In this document: in pieces, positions 48,949 to 61,400 of the stretch
Position numbering within the stretch: position 1 is the stretch's first letter
Layout: each line of letters begins with the position of its first letter
From: Diadema setosum
Taxonomy: Eukaryota > Echinodermata > Echinoidea > Diadematoida > Diadematidae
Assembly (NCBI RefSeq): GCF_964275005.1
Contig: NC_092705.1
Coordinates: 4,279,825 to 4,343,824 of the forward strand
Length of the DNA stretch: 64,000 nucleotides
Direction of reading: 5' to 3'
Program-made: the position numbers and the translations under genes
Notes under the pieces: model-generated
Database searches by the model: none
Told to the model about the DNA's origin: nothing
Seen by the model: only the letters and a program-made list of their open reading frames with translations

Positions 48949-50257
48949 AAACCTTCCCCCTCTGCTTAATATTATCCTGTTACGTTGATTTTGTATAAGA
49001 ATATTTATATGTTACAACCCAGATTTACATGTAAACCCATGCCAAATTATGTGAAGAATAAACTGGCTACAAGTTAGTTAGCCAGGGGACTCTTTAGTGA
49101 TGGGAGATGTGTTGTATGTGTGTTTGTCCGTATTGCAGGTCTGCAAGTAAACACTTCACAACAACACCTACTGACTAATAAAGTTGTAGAGAGAAATGAG
49201 ACATCAGGCACTCCAGGCATACATTGTAGATTGGATGGTTTATTAGAGGCTCTGCACCAAGTTGTGTAGGAGCCAGTCACTGATGTGACGACGGTGAAAT
49301 TGTGATACACTCTGCATTTCTCACACAAAGAGCAATTGGTATTTATACATGTACAGGAGGTGACTCACCTCTCTGGTATCAGACAGTGAAACAAGCAAGT
49401 GGTCAGTGTTGTCAAGCGGTTACCTTGGAATTGTTTTGAAGAGAACCAGAGGGGAGGATAAATGACCCACGGAGAGAGGAGGAGAGAGAGTGGGAAAGAC
49501 AGAGAGATCAGAGCGGAGAGAAGGAGATTGAGGAGGAGAGAGAAGCAGAGAAAGTTGAGCTGCTACAGTAGCTCCCCCCTAGTGAGCTTCTCGAAAGGTG
49601 GAAGAGAGAGATGGGAACGATAGAAAATGTAAAAGTATGCAGCGAGGCTAGAGCACACATGGAAATTATAAATTGTACTGAATGGTTTGGAAAACGTACA
49701 TGCACACATTCGTTATGTTGAATTTCGTGAACCGTTGTAAGGCATAAAACGCGCTATGTAATCGTATACAAGACAATGCCAAAGTGAACGTGGTTCGAGA
49801 AATGCGAACGGAACAAATGTTAATTATGCTGAACGTTTCAAAGCAATGAACTTGTCAAACTGTATGCGTCGTGTACAGTTAAAATGCATGTAAGGCAATA
49901 AACGTATGAACGATAGGAATTGGCACACAATAATTCTGTCAATTTACATGTTTTCGTTTCAAGATGACGATACAAAAATAATCACTGGCAAGTGACGCGT
50001 GTCGTTGTAGGCAGTGTTTATAAACCGTGTTATCGCATATCGAAAGGCAACATATAATTTTAGAGAATTAAAGCATGATCATAGTACAATAATTGAAATG
50101 TGCAAGGTGATGCTTACTTGACAGACATGATATAGTAAACATGATACAAACGGTGAAATGACTGTCAAACACGAATGTCCTGAATATGACTGAGTCTTTT
50201 TATCGCTTGCGATTATAACGTGCTCGGGTAAAGTCCGGCCATCGCGGTTGCCGAAGA

Positions 50258-51200
50258 CTAACTGTAGTCAGTAGGACGCGGTGTGGACGACGAGAGTCGG
50301 GATGAACGGATGGTCGATGTCGATGTCAGATTGTCAGCTATCAACGGTCGCTCGACAGGACAGTGAGTCGCCTGGAGATGTCGTGTTGATAGTTGGCAAG
50401 CGCGAGATGGCCAGCGGCAGCAGCGAGTCGTGCCGGTAGAAGGCGATGCGCGATGTGTTCGAGGTCGAGTCAAAATTAGGCAGAAAGCGATCGAGAGTTC
50501 GTGGCGGTCGATGCGGTAACGGTCGGCGATGTCGAGTCGTACCGTGGCGTTGCGAGAGTTGAGCGATTCGTATCGCGGTGTGTTGTATCGTGTCAAAGCG
50601 ACAGCTGTTGAGCAATTCGTATCATATCGTGTCGAGAGTTCGAGCGATTCGAATGGCGTCGTGCGGTTGAAGGCGGGTCGATGCTGGCAGGTGTCCGTGT
50701 CAGTGCGGCGATTAGGCGGTCGTAGATGTCGATCGTGCGTGCCTGCCGAAGGAACCGTCGAGGCGTGCGGCGAGTGAAGTAGACGGCGGCCGGGCGGCAT
50801 CGTGGTGGGCAAAAACATGCAGCGTGCTCGTTGCGATGGCATGTTCGAAGATGATTGGCGTTGGCATGGCGGGCGATGTCGTCGTCGGCTGCATTGTGAC
50901 GTGCAAAAGATGAGCGTAGGTGCCGGCGTAAGTGGCGGGGTCGAAATCGTCGAATAAATGTCAGTTCGTCATGGGCGCGATGAATTTCCCCGGCAGTAAG
51001 CGTAACATGGTTCAGAGAACCAGTTGAGTCGGGGATCGAGTTGCTCATGACTAGAGAAGCGTGGTTGAAATGTCGATAGGTGTGTCGATGAAATGCGTGC
51101 ACGAGATCGAGGGAAAGTCCTTTAGGTGAATGTATTGATTGAGGGAGTGGCCGCGGGCTGGTCGAGTGCATGTCGTGATGTGGCAGCGGGCCGGTGACGG
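50258..51200 (-). other. Interior of the LTR element: Arg/His/Ser/Thr-rich open frames
   Basis: Two overlapping minus frames (50842-50258 and 51321-50593) stay open in CGA/TCG-rich sequence and give proteins with blocks such as HRHTYRHFNHASLVM and RRFRPRHLRRHLRSSFARH. No gag, protease or zinc-knuckle motif is seen. Open frames may reflect base composition alone. Confidence 0.35.
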
Positions 51201-51221
51201 GAAAAAGGAGCAATCCCGTTG

Positions 51222-52045
51222 ATGCAAAGTAAGATTTGTAAGATTTGTAAGATTTTATTGACTCTATCGACCCCCTCTCGGGGTATGAGAGTACAAACAT
51301 ATTTACAATATATGAATACAAAAATATAAGTGATAATGTACATGTACGTGTGAAAATAACAGATATAAATAAATATGTTTACAAAACAAGGCGTAAAGGA
51401 CGTTTAACTACTCTACCACTACGTGTACAAACATTCACATCTACTTTACTTTCTACAAAAATACTGTCTTTCTTCTTTGGTATTGAAGAGAACTGAAACA
51501 TAATAATTCTGACAAATTTGGCTAGTTTTTTTCAAATGGCAAGCATTAGTTGAATTGAATAATTTGGCCATATGTAATGCACTTGGTCTACTGGCCGTCA
51601 AGCTACTTGGTAAATACAATAATCTCTCTTTGTTGAAAAAGGGACAAACAAAAATATAATGAAATTCATCCCCTATATCATCGGATGAACAAATAGTACA
51701 ATGCAATTCATCTGTCAGGCTTGCATCAAACCTGCCCTTATTAACGGGTAATCCATTAGATCTACATCTGAATTTACTTAATGTAATATAATCTTTCTTA
51801 CACAAGACTTGTAAATACTTCTCTAACATCAAATTATCCTTAAACATTCTATAATTTGTACAGATTCTATTTGACCATGTTGCTGCTCTCCACTCTTGAA
51901 TAAACATATCAAAAAGTCTAACTTTTGAGGTGTGTGAAATCCATGCAGCACTAAATCTACCCCCTTGTGCTAACCACACATTCCCTAGCCCTGCATAATA
52001 AAAAATATTTGAACGGTGCATGTCGAAAAGCAGATCAGATTACAG
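51222..52045 (-). mobile_element. LINE 3' fragment nested in the LTR element
   Basis: Minus strand 52021-51446 encodes a LINE ORF end: FMIQEW-like and FRCRSNGLPVNKGRF regions, then the Cys-rich HCTICSSDDIGDEFHYIFVC knuckle and a stop. AATAAAATCTTAC repeats end it. A TGCATCA occurs at both borders (near 52050 and 51220), a likely target duplication. Confidence 0.8.
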
Positions 52046-52670
52046 TGATGCAGAAAATCGGCTCCGAGAAAGGGGAGATCACAATCAGGAAGGCATGCAG
52101 CTGCGGCCAGAGTGTCGGCGTCCTGTGTTGAGGCAAGCTCGGGCGTGGTTGGAGTTGATGTCGTGTCAGTCATGATTGCTGCGTTGTTGTTCGTAATACG
52201 GGGTCACCAATTTAGTGAGTAGTATTGTTAATGATGATGTAGTGGTAGCAACACCTACTCACTAATTAATTAAGGTCGTATACACTATAGGAAATGAAGA
52301 CAACGAGCCACTCCGAGCGTACATTGTAGTATTGATGATGGTTTATTAGAGGCTCTGCACCAAGTTGTGTAGGAGCCAGTCACTGATGTGACGACGGTGA
52401 AATTGTGATACACTCTGCATTTCTCACACAAAGAGCAATTGGTATTTATACATGTACAGGAGGTGACTCACCTCTCTGGTATCAGACAGTGAAACAAGCA
52501 AGTGGTCAGTGTTGTCAAGCGGTTACCTTGGAATTGTTTTGAAGAGAAACAGAGGGGAGGATAAATGACCCACGGAGAGAGGAGGAGAGAGAGTGGGAAA
52601 GACAGAGAGATCAGAGCGGAGAGAAGGAGATTGAGGAGGAGAGAGAAGCAGAGAAAGTTGAGCTGCTACA

Positions 52671-55600
52671 ACTCCTTCCAAGTAACACGTGTGTGCTGCT
52701 CTAGTCTGCTGTTGGTGTGATGAGTGCTAGAGAGGTAAGCGAACTTTCAACTTACCAATGTTGCGACATACAGTATGCGTTCATAAATGAGTCCTCTTAG
52801 CAATATCTCCACAGATACCACAGATACTAGTACCCGGCTCCATCCTGTTGCCTGTTACCCATATTTTAGCTACAATTTCAATCAACACACACGCACACGC
52901 GCACACGCACACACATAACCACTGCAATTTTCAACGTGTGTGAAGCATCTTGAGAATTCTTTATATCAAGAAAACACTGATCAATTCAGTGCTTATTTAC
53001 GTCGATGTAGGGCAATTTGTCAATCAATTGCACCTTGAAGACTCTTCGTTATAAACGTGTTTTCACTGCACTATAAGTGCTCTAGCAGAGTTCCATAAAA
53101 TGTGCAACCTCTCTTGTGTTTTTGTGACTTACATCAACGCTGATAACATTACGCTTTGCATTTCTCAGAAGTTTTACTGTGTGTGTGTTGATACGGAAAT
53201 GGATTCTTGCACATTTGAATGTATGATTTACTATGCATTTTGTTTACAACCGGGTTTACAAGTTGTATTTACTATTACGTGTACTCAGCCCCAACCTAAT
53301 GGTCTCGTTGCAGTATAGTCATTACCATCGTTGCCATGAAAAAAACAAACAAACAAACGAAGGTAACGTGTTGAGAAATAGGCATCATCGACAAAATCTT
53401 GCAACAAGGAAAAGTAGAAATTACGCGGTGCGTCATATATGTCCCCGCCGGAAGTAGCATTTTGTAGCAAAATGTACAATATAGGTCAAAAATCAAGGTC
53501 AGAGGTCAAAGAAGTCAAAGGTCAAAATTCTGTGTAGAAGTTTTGAAGCCCTCACCTAGTGCCATCACATAAAGCAAACGGAATCGAAATCGGGTTAGAA
53601 ATGGCGGAGTAGCATTTTGTAGCAAAATGTACAATACAGGTCAAAAATCAAGGTCAAAGGTCAAAGAAGTCAAAGGTCAAAATTCTGTGTAGAAGTTTTG
53701 AAGCCCTCACCTAGTGCCATCACATAAAGCAAACGGAATCGAAATCGGGTTAGAAATGGCGAAGGAGTATCAGTAGCATTTTGTAGCAAAATGTACAATA
53801 TAGGTAAAAAATCAAGGTCAAAGGTCAAAGAAGTCAAAGGTCAAAATTCTGTGTAAAAGTTTTGAAGCCCTCACCTAGTGCCATCACATGAAGCAAACGG
53901 AATCGAAATCGGGTTAGAAATGGCGAAGGAGTTGCATTTTGTAGCAAAATGTACAATATAGGTCAAAGGTCAAGGTCATAGGTCACAACTGAAATTCTGT
54001 GTAGAAGTTTCAAAGCTCCCATGTAGTGCTATCATATAAAGCAAACAGAATCAAAATTGGCTCATAAATGACAGAGAAGTAGCAAATTGAACATTTTGAT
54101 CACACACGGACGCACACACACACACACACACACATACACACACGTACGGAGCCCGTTTCATAGTCCCCTGCTCGAACTCGTTCGGCGGGGACAAAAAAAT
54201 AAAAATGTACAATGTAATGTCATAGTCGAAATCCAATTTATTCCAAAAGACACGGAAGAACTCAACAGAGGCACTAACTTGCATACTCCATACTTCAGGA
54301 ACATGTATATTCAAACGATCAAACAAATCAGAAAACAGACAAGCTAATATAAACAGACAATAACACTCTTATTGCGAGTAGCAGAAAGGATCTTTGAAGT
54401 AACTATTAAGTCTATAGCAAAGGATCTTTGAAGTAACTATAGCATAAGTTTGGGGGGGGGGGAAGGAGAGAACAATATGGACAAATACAGCTACACATGT
54501 ATGTTGCAAATTAGAATTGACAATCATGTATTCACATACATTTATACAAGTAGGCCTATATGTGTATGGAATAAAATGAATTTTTGCAAGTCACTATTTG
54601 CCTGGAAATGACTCTTCATCCTCGCGCAACAATCATTAACTGTTGTAGGTCAGTTATAGTGAGAGTTACATGTATGGCATTGACTAAATACAATACACTG
54701 TACTGTATAAAAGAAAGCCTGAGTTTTCTTCGTTCTTGTTTTGTTTTTTGTTTTTGTTTTTTTGCAAAGTACTAAGGCCATTCTGCAGCACTAGTTGTTC
54801 CTTATTTGCATTCTGATTTCTTTCATAAGATTATTAAAGGAAGACTGGATTCAGAATGCACCCCATTCTCAATCGAATAACTTTCCTCCTGTACTTTGCA
54901 ATAACAAGAACTTGTATCCTACAGTTTTACAGTGTAGTGTAAAAAGATAAACTGGGAATGTGACTACTAATAGCACACAACCACACACAAAAGAATGTTT
55001 AGTCACAGCTCCCCTCCCCCCCCCCCCCCCACCTCTCTCTCTCTCTCTTTCATCTAAAACTTGCTACAGCACTTTTCTGCACAGAAATCTAATACCACTC
55101 ATATTTTTTCCTTGATTTCATTGTAACAAAACATTTTACAGAACTGCTAGTAGAAGTGAGCTTCTCCTCACGCACAGACTACTATATTTTGTGTAAATAA
55201 AGTCAGCAACAATGAGCAATGCCTAATTATTATCCTTTGAAAATAAATCATTCATTTGCAATAATTTACATACAGAACAGTACTACACTGTACTTGAATA
55301 CAATATAACATTCAACAGAGTACATTTTGTAAATACTGACATCGTGGTGATTCCTGACATTTTCAGTGAAACAGTCGGTTTTGTTTTGGTTTCCAATACA
55401 CGGCAAGAAATTGGCGACTTGTACTTCATCCGCAGTGATCTTGAGTTATAATCAAGGTGGATGGGTTCAATGGATTCCACTGGCCTATAGTGTAAGTGAC
55501 TTCAAGGATTAGGCTCTTCAGAATGCAGTTCGTACCTGGATGCAGTACCTCAAGCGAAAACAGTACACCAAAAACAACATTTTCACTGTAGTGTGAAGAG

Positions 55601-57283
55601 TGAAGACATATGATAGTGAAGCTGAAAGGATAAGTTATGTTCATGAACCCCAAAACTGCCTTTGAACTTATACTTATACTTTTCAAAGTGCATACCCGTG
55701 TTCTGCATATTTACTGTACATATACTATCTAGCTGACATGGTTTATTACATTTGTAAAAAAATAAATAAATAAATAAATAAAAAATAAATAAATAAATAA
55801 ATTCTGCATAAGTCAACCTTGACAGGACTGAGGAAAATGCAATTGGCCTAGGAGATATTCAACTCTGCATAAGAGAGGAATAGTAACACAGGTAGGGCTT
55901 TGAATGTAAATTGGTACATTTTGTTTTCTTCCACCTAGTTAATTATTTGGCATGCATTGTTGATGTATGCACAGTTGACTGTATTCTTTAACTGTACAAT
56001 GAATTTCAGTGTTTGAGTATTTGACTCACCATCAGTGAATACATGGCAACAATTTGCTTTGCATCTAGCATGACCTTGGCCCACAAAACAAACAAAACAA
56101 TTAACAAACACAAAACAAGACTTTGTCCTAAAAGACAAAACAAATGCAACAGTAAAACGAGAAAAGTTCAGCCAAAATACAGATCCCATGCAAATATTCA
56201 TTTGCATATCACTGTACAGAATACAATCAAAGGCAGGCTTATTACAGCTTCACAATTTAAATGCAACTACTGTAGTACAAAACTAGATGAATAAATAAAC
56301 ATACAATGTAATCCATTTCTAATGAAACATTCCTAATGACTTTTACAGTACAAAATAAGATTCTCTGTTGACACAGAAAAGGATGTGTGAAGTGAAGCAA
56401 TACAATGGTAACTCCAATTTTGATTCCATTCCTTTGACTCCATTTTATTTCACTGGCTCACCACTATTGGATAAGCAGTTTTCGGCACTTTTTTTTTTTT
56501 TTTTTTTGGGGGGGGGGGGGGGGGGCTACATATCACATTTGATTTTAAAATCATAATGTAGTGTTTACAATTCCAGTTAATTTTGATGCCGAATGTCATC
56601 TGTGGATGAAGTACTCGGAAGCATAAAAAATGGAGCAGGCTTCTAATGCAGTGTACCTTGAAACTCCACTTTAAAAGTAAATGTTGCTTTTCCCCCCGAC
56701 ACTTCAAAAACTGTTCTGGTCACTTCTCTCCGAAACAGCGGTTCATATTCCATGATTCTATGTAGTCACAGCACTATTCCTGATACAGACCTCTATACAC
56801 TCACAGCTGCCCTATTATACTAGGTCAGAGTTGTTAAAATTTGTTCAATGTGAATTCATACAAACTTCTCAGTACCATTATCTATCAAGGTGGAATTTCC
56901 TCTACTGTACATATTACAGTAGTGTATCTCATAAACTATAGTTGAATTACATTTGGCACTGAAACAAATGCACAAACACACACACACACACACCTACATG
57001 CAAAATTCGATCAAGAAAACAGTGTAGATTCAAAGTTATTTAACTTGCACGCACCACAATTGAAGTCTTTACCCAGTAAAGCAGTATGTGTACTTTCAAC
57101 ACACATCGAATCCGATCAATTTTCAGGCCCACTTGCCATGAGTGCTTGCCAAGTTGCCTCCTTTTTAAGAACATCAAGGCATTTTGGACAAAATCTTATA
57201 CAGCAACTTAGCATGGGGTGGTCCATGAATTTCAAGCCACTCATATTCTAGCTCAGCCATCACAGGACAAGACAATGCTGTTA
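52671..57283. other. Intergenic region between the LTR element and the GPR161-like gene
   Basis: No gene is supported. It contains the AGGTCA element (53440-54193), CA/CT/AAAT tracts (55019-55045, 55757-55800) and a T/G homopolymer pair (56490-56525). Confidence 0.55.
53440..54193. mobile_element. TIR element with four ~160-bp AGGTCA-bearing tandem units
   Basis: TGTCCCCGCCGGAA at 53440 is inverted at 54181-54193 (TTCGGCGGGGACA). Units starting TAGCATTTTGTAGCAAAATG begin at 53455, 53610, 53773 and 53932 (the last diverged). Each of the first three has AAGGTCA-AGGTCA clusters and a shared AAGCAAACGGAATCGAAATC block. A CA tract (54113-54143) precedes the right end. Confidence 0.85.
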
Positions 57284-57591
57284 TCAATTCGTGCTGTTCT
57301 CATCCACACTCACGATGCTGAGCTTGCGGTGGCTGCTCTGTCCACTGTCGACCTCACCTTTGACCTCCCGAGCATCCTTGCGACCTGACAGTAGCCTCGC
57401 CGACCTTCGCACTGGAGATTTCTCCGGCCGGTGGACGTCAGCTGTGACACTACCCACTTGCTGCACCCTAGAAGTTGTTGCTTTGGATATTTTCTGTTGC
57501 CCAGAGTTTGACCTCGATTTTTTGCTGGACAGCGGTGGACTGGTGACCCTGTTGCTGGACCCAATCTCATGTATGCTTGCCAAGGGCACAC
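57284..57591 (-). CDS. GPR161-like exon 3: C-terminal tail
   Basis: GTTTCAG at 57592-57598 precedes GVPLASIHEIGSSNRV in the phase left by exon 2. The tail is Ser/Arg-rich and ends HRKLSIVSVDENSTN and a stop. It is the least conserved part and rests on splice sites and phase. A TTTATT (AATAAA on minus) at 56444-56449 could be its poly(A) signal. Confidence 0.75.
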
Positions 57592-58387
57592 CTGAAACAA
57601 CTGGAGGAAAATTGGAATACACAGGTGAATGGACTGAAACAATCCAAGAACAGCAAAGGGGATATCAGAGCATAATTATCCATTTGATTAAAGAAGTTGT
57701 ATTACAATTAAAAGGAAGTTTTGTTTTGTGTCTGTCTTCTTCACTTTTTCAGCAAGTTTCCTGCCATAACATCCTACAGCCATATTGGTCACATGATGTG
57801 ATGTGTCTTGTGCAGACCACACAATGGTATTTCTTGCTTTTTTAGGGAGGTAAAATAAACCGACCTAGTGAAGAAAGGACTGTGATGTCATGATGTACAT
57901 AATGCAAAGTGGTGTATTGTCAGCAGATAATATAGATAGATGGTTGTAATGAAATAAACTAGCATCAAACATTGAAAATTAGAAACAGCACAACAAATCA
58001 GTGAATACCCAGTAATGGCCCTGAATATATGTATGTGAGTGTAAAATGATATCTCTTTAGACATTTTGTATGGTTTTATGATATCATCATTTGTCTACTT
58101 TTTGCTCAAACTTTCACTGATCTCAGACAATTCCCCTAATAATGAAATACAATGTTTTATACATGCACAATTCCAAGTTTTGTTTCTCATTTCAGAGTAT
58201 AAGAGCAAGTATCATTATAAATGCTTTAAAGGGATGGTACAGTTTTGGTTGAGAAGGGGGTTAAGATTTCAACTTTTTCCAAGGTAATTAGAACCCCCCC
58301 CCCCCCATAGAATATTAAAGAGTATACAATTTTAAAAGGTATTCAAAGTTTATTTGATGAAAATCGGTTTGAAATGGCTGAGTTACA

Positions 58388-58420
<33 letters not shown>

Positions 58421-61400
58421 GACAAGGCAAAACAAAGTGGTCCTAATAAAACGTAGTTCCTACCTTTTATTAGGATTTTCTGGATATTTCGGCCATTTGA
58501 AAAACAATTTTCATCATATACCGGTAAACTTTGAATTCCTCTAAGAATTATATGCTCTTTAGTATTTCAGAAGAGGTTTCTAATCACTTCACAAAAAAGA
58601 TGGAAACCTGAAGCCCCATCTCAACCAACACTATACCATTCCTTTAAGAGAGATAAAGTTTTAACTGACCAGATCCATTGCTGGAGGTTTGCTGTCCAGT
58701 GGTGGTGACAAGGGTACTGTTGGTTAGCTTCCCTTTTAGCACTGTTGTGTAGCTCAGATCTGTGATGCTACCGCTGATGCTGAGACGTCGCGACTCTCTG
58801 CGCCGGGCGAGAATCTTGTCGTCGTCTCGCCACGCCCACTGTAGGCTCACAGATCGCGTGCAGAACATCCCTAAGATCTCGTTGCGCACTGTCTTATTCC
58901 ACAGAGCATAGATTATGGGGTTCAAGATGAGGCTGCAGTACGCCAACCAAACAGCGCCTGCCTCAAACCAATCTGCAACGTGGTAGTCTCCCAGAACCGC
59001 CTCACACAGCAGCTCCGCAACAAATGGAAACCAAGTCAGCATTAGTGCGCCTACAGTAATAAGGACTGTCCGTAAAGCCTTCGTTGGCGAGTTCATTCGT
59101 ATGTTCACGAGCAGTGACGTTCTGCGCGATCGCCTCCGAGACATGATTTTTATTGCTTCCTCCACCACGACATTGCCATGGCTCACCCTGCGGGAACTCT
59201 GCCTAGCAACTTTCAGAATGCCTACGTAGCAGTAGCATATAAGGAAAACGGGAAACAGGGTAGACGAGGCGGCGAAGAAACCGGAGAAGGACACATGGTA
59301 GTGCCACTCCGTCATGCACGCTGCCTTGGCTGGTCGATACGTATACCTCGACCAACCAAATGAGGGCGGAAGGGTACATATGAGAGCCAATATCCAGATG
59401 GACACCACCAAGTGGGAAGTATAATTCGATGTCATTTTCAATGGGTACAGCATGGGCTGAACTATTGCATAATACCTGTGGAGTACAGAAAAAAACAAAT
59501 CAAAATAAGAATTAACATAAATTAATAACAGACAGACATATAGTTATATGCTAGGAAATGAAATAAGTTATACACAATGCTGCACACTGGCACTGGTCTA
59601 ATGGTCCAGGACCAGTAAAAATCACTGTCGGATTAGTAACTTTTTTCAGGAATGAACCAGTAAAAAATTGAAAAACTTGGTACCCACTGGTCTGACCTGT
59701 CTGTCTGACAAGTAGAAAAAATGGGTTAGTGTGCAGCCCTGTTATATGATATACAAATATTTATATACTGCATACCCTTTTATTTTCGCGAATTTCGCGA
59801 ATTGCAGTCGGATCGCGAATTTAACAACACGCGAAATTGTCTCCATGTGCTTTGTTAATAGAGCATTAACGTAAACGTCGGCGTCGATTCGCAAAAACAA
59901 CATCTCGCGAAAATGTCTATGACCTTGTCACTCGCGAAAATATCTGTACGCGAAAATAACGGCGTATACAGTAACTTACCGGTATTTCATTTCCTTGCAT
60001 ATAGAAAGAGCTCATGACATTCTACTTCAGAAGGCAGGGGCAATGATATTACATTTAACATGATTGTTATGTGACAAGTAAAGAGTATTCCACTTGTACT
60101 TGTAGTAAAAAATAAATAAATAAATCTTGTCCAGTTTTCTTGCTATTTTCTTTGTATTGAATTGTTCCCCCACCATGATATCAAAGGCTGTTGAATCTTT
60201 CTTATCCAGCGATGATGCCACATCGATTTAACAAAACCTACGAACTTCATAACTTTTGAAAGAACAAATAGTCCAATTTTCCTCCGAACTTCAACAAAAA
60301 TGTTCTTCTAACTGCAATACATTCACTGAATACACATGTACTTACATGTAATACATGTATTTGGGTTAACAACAGAAGTTAGTTCTAAAAAAAAAAAAGA
60401 AATTATAGAAATAGTAGTAGTAGTAATAATAATAGTAAATGTGACCGTGCATCACAAAACGAACAAAAAGTTGCACTTCTTGATTTTACGGGAGGACTCA
60501 AAAAAGGTGAAATGGTTCAACCAAGTCAATCTTGGGTTTTTCATATTTTCTAAAAGAGCTATCCTTCTTCTACATTATTCTTTAGTTTTGTATCTTAACA
60601 TGAATGGGAAAGTAGTTTTTTAGCAGTTTTTCTACAACCCTTTTTGGGGGAAGAGTAGAATGATCAGGTATGTCTTAAAGGCCGCTTTTTATGTCTTGAA
60701 ATCCTTTGCACACTCTTCACTTTCAAGTCTAATAACATTTGAAGGATGGCGCTACTGCTTTGAAAGTTAGCATTAATCACAGGCAGAATGTGCTATGCTC
60801 AATTTCACCTTAATCTGATAATCCCTTCATTGTTGTTGCTTTGCATCCTGTGTTTTGTCGCTTTCATGGCACAGCTAGCACGGCTTGATAGAGATAAAAC
60901 GCTTCAATAAACTGTGCACTTCAGAGCCTCTTTTCTCAGTTCACACTTTTCCAGAGTGTGTGCTTTCTTTCCAATATTTAGGTAGGTTAGGGGAGTCCAT
61001 TTGAATTGAGTTATACATCATTTTAAAGCTTAGAGTCTGCTCTTTCAGAATCTGCTCTTAACTAAAAATCTGGCGACGTTTTGTTGGTTTTCTGGTGCAG
61101 GGTCACAAATATGCAAAGAATGCAGGCAAGGTGGATATATCATAATATTTTATATAACGCCTGAAGAGATCCTTGTAATTTGATTGGTTGTTTGACATTG
61201 ATTATTCGGCCCATTTCACTATGACGTCATCATCCGTGCAATTGTGGTTCCATTTACCATGCAATTTTGGATCCATACGATTTGCTCCATTGCACGCTCA
61301 CTGAGAGCCCGGCATACTACGCGTACGCTTGCGTTTTGCAGTGTATGTACATGCGACAGCGCCCAGTGAGCACTCTCGCAATCTCAGATTCTCTCTTGTT

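Larger units (their letters stand above)
46471..49092. other. Intergenic region upstream of the CCP gene
   Basis: No gene is supported. It holds the MITE at 48137-48310, the hairpin at 48860-48948 and a piece related to the 23307 foldback. The CCP promoter should be in the first few hundred bases. Confidence 0.5.
49093..52670 (-). mobile_element. Short LTR retroelement without pol, with a nested LINE
   Basis: Direct repeats of about 460-475 bases (49093-49567 and 52211-52670) begin TGTAGCAGCTCAACTTTC on the minus strand. A primer-binding-like TTGGTGACCCC lies just inside the 5' LTR (52200-52210) and a purine tract (TAGGGGGGAGC) just before the 3' LTR. Flanks ACTCC and ACTCT may be a target duplication. 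Without the LINE the interior is about 1.8 kb, too small for gag-pol; it starts MTDTTSTPTTPELASTQDA (minus, 52173). The LTRs differ in their 3' thirds. Confidence 0.75.

Noticed and set aside
50529..50777. Plus-strand Arg/Ser-rich frame
   Set aside because: It lies in the CGA-rich LTR-element interior where several frames are open by composition.
55426..55686. Minus-strand 86-residue frame
   Set aside because: No splice signals, domain or partner; length is within chance in this base composition.
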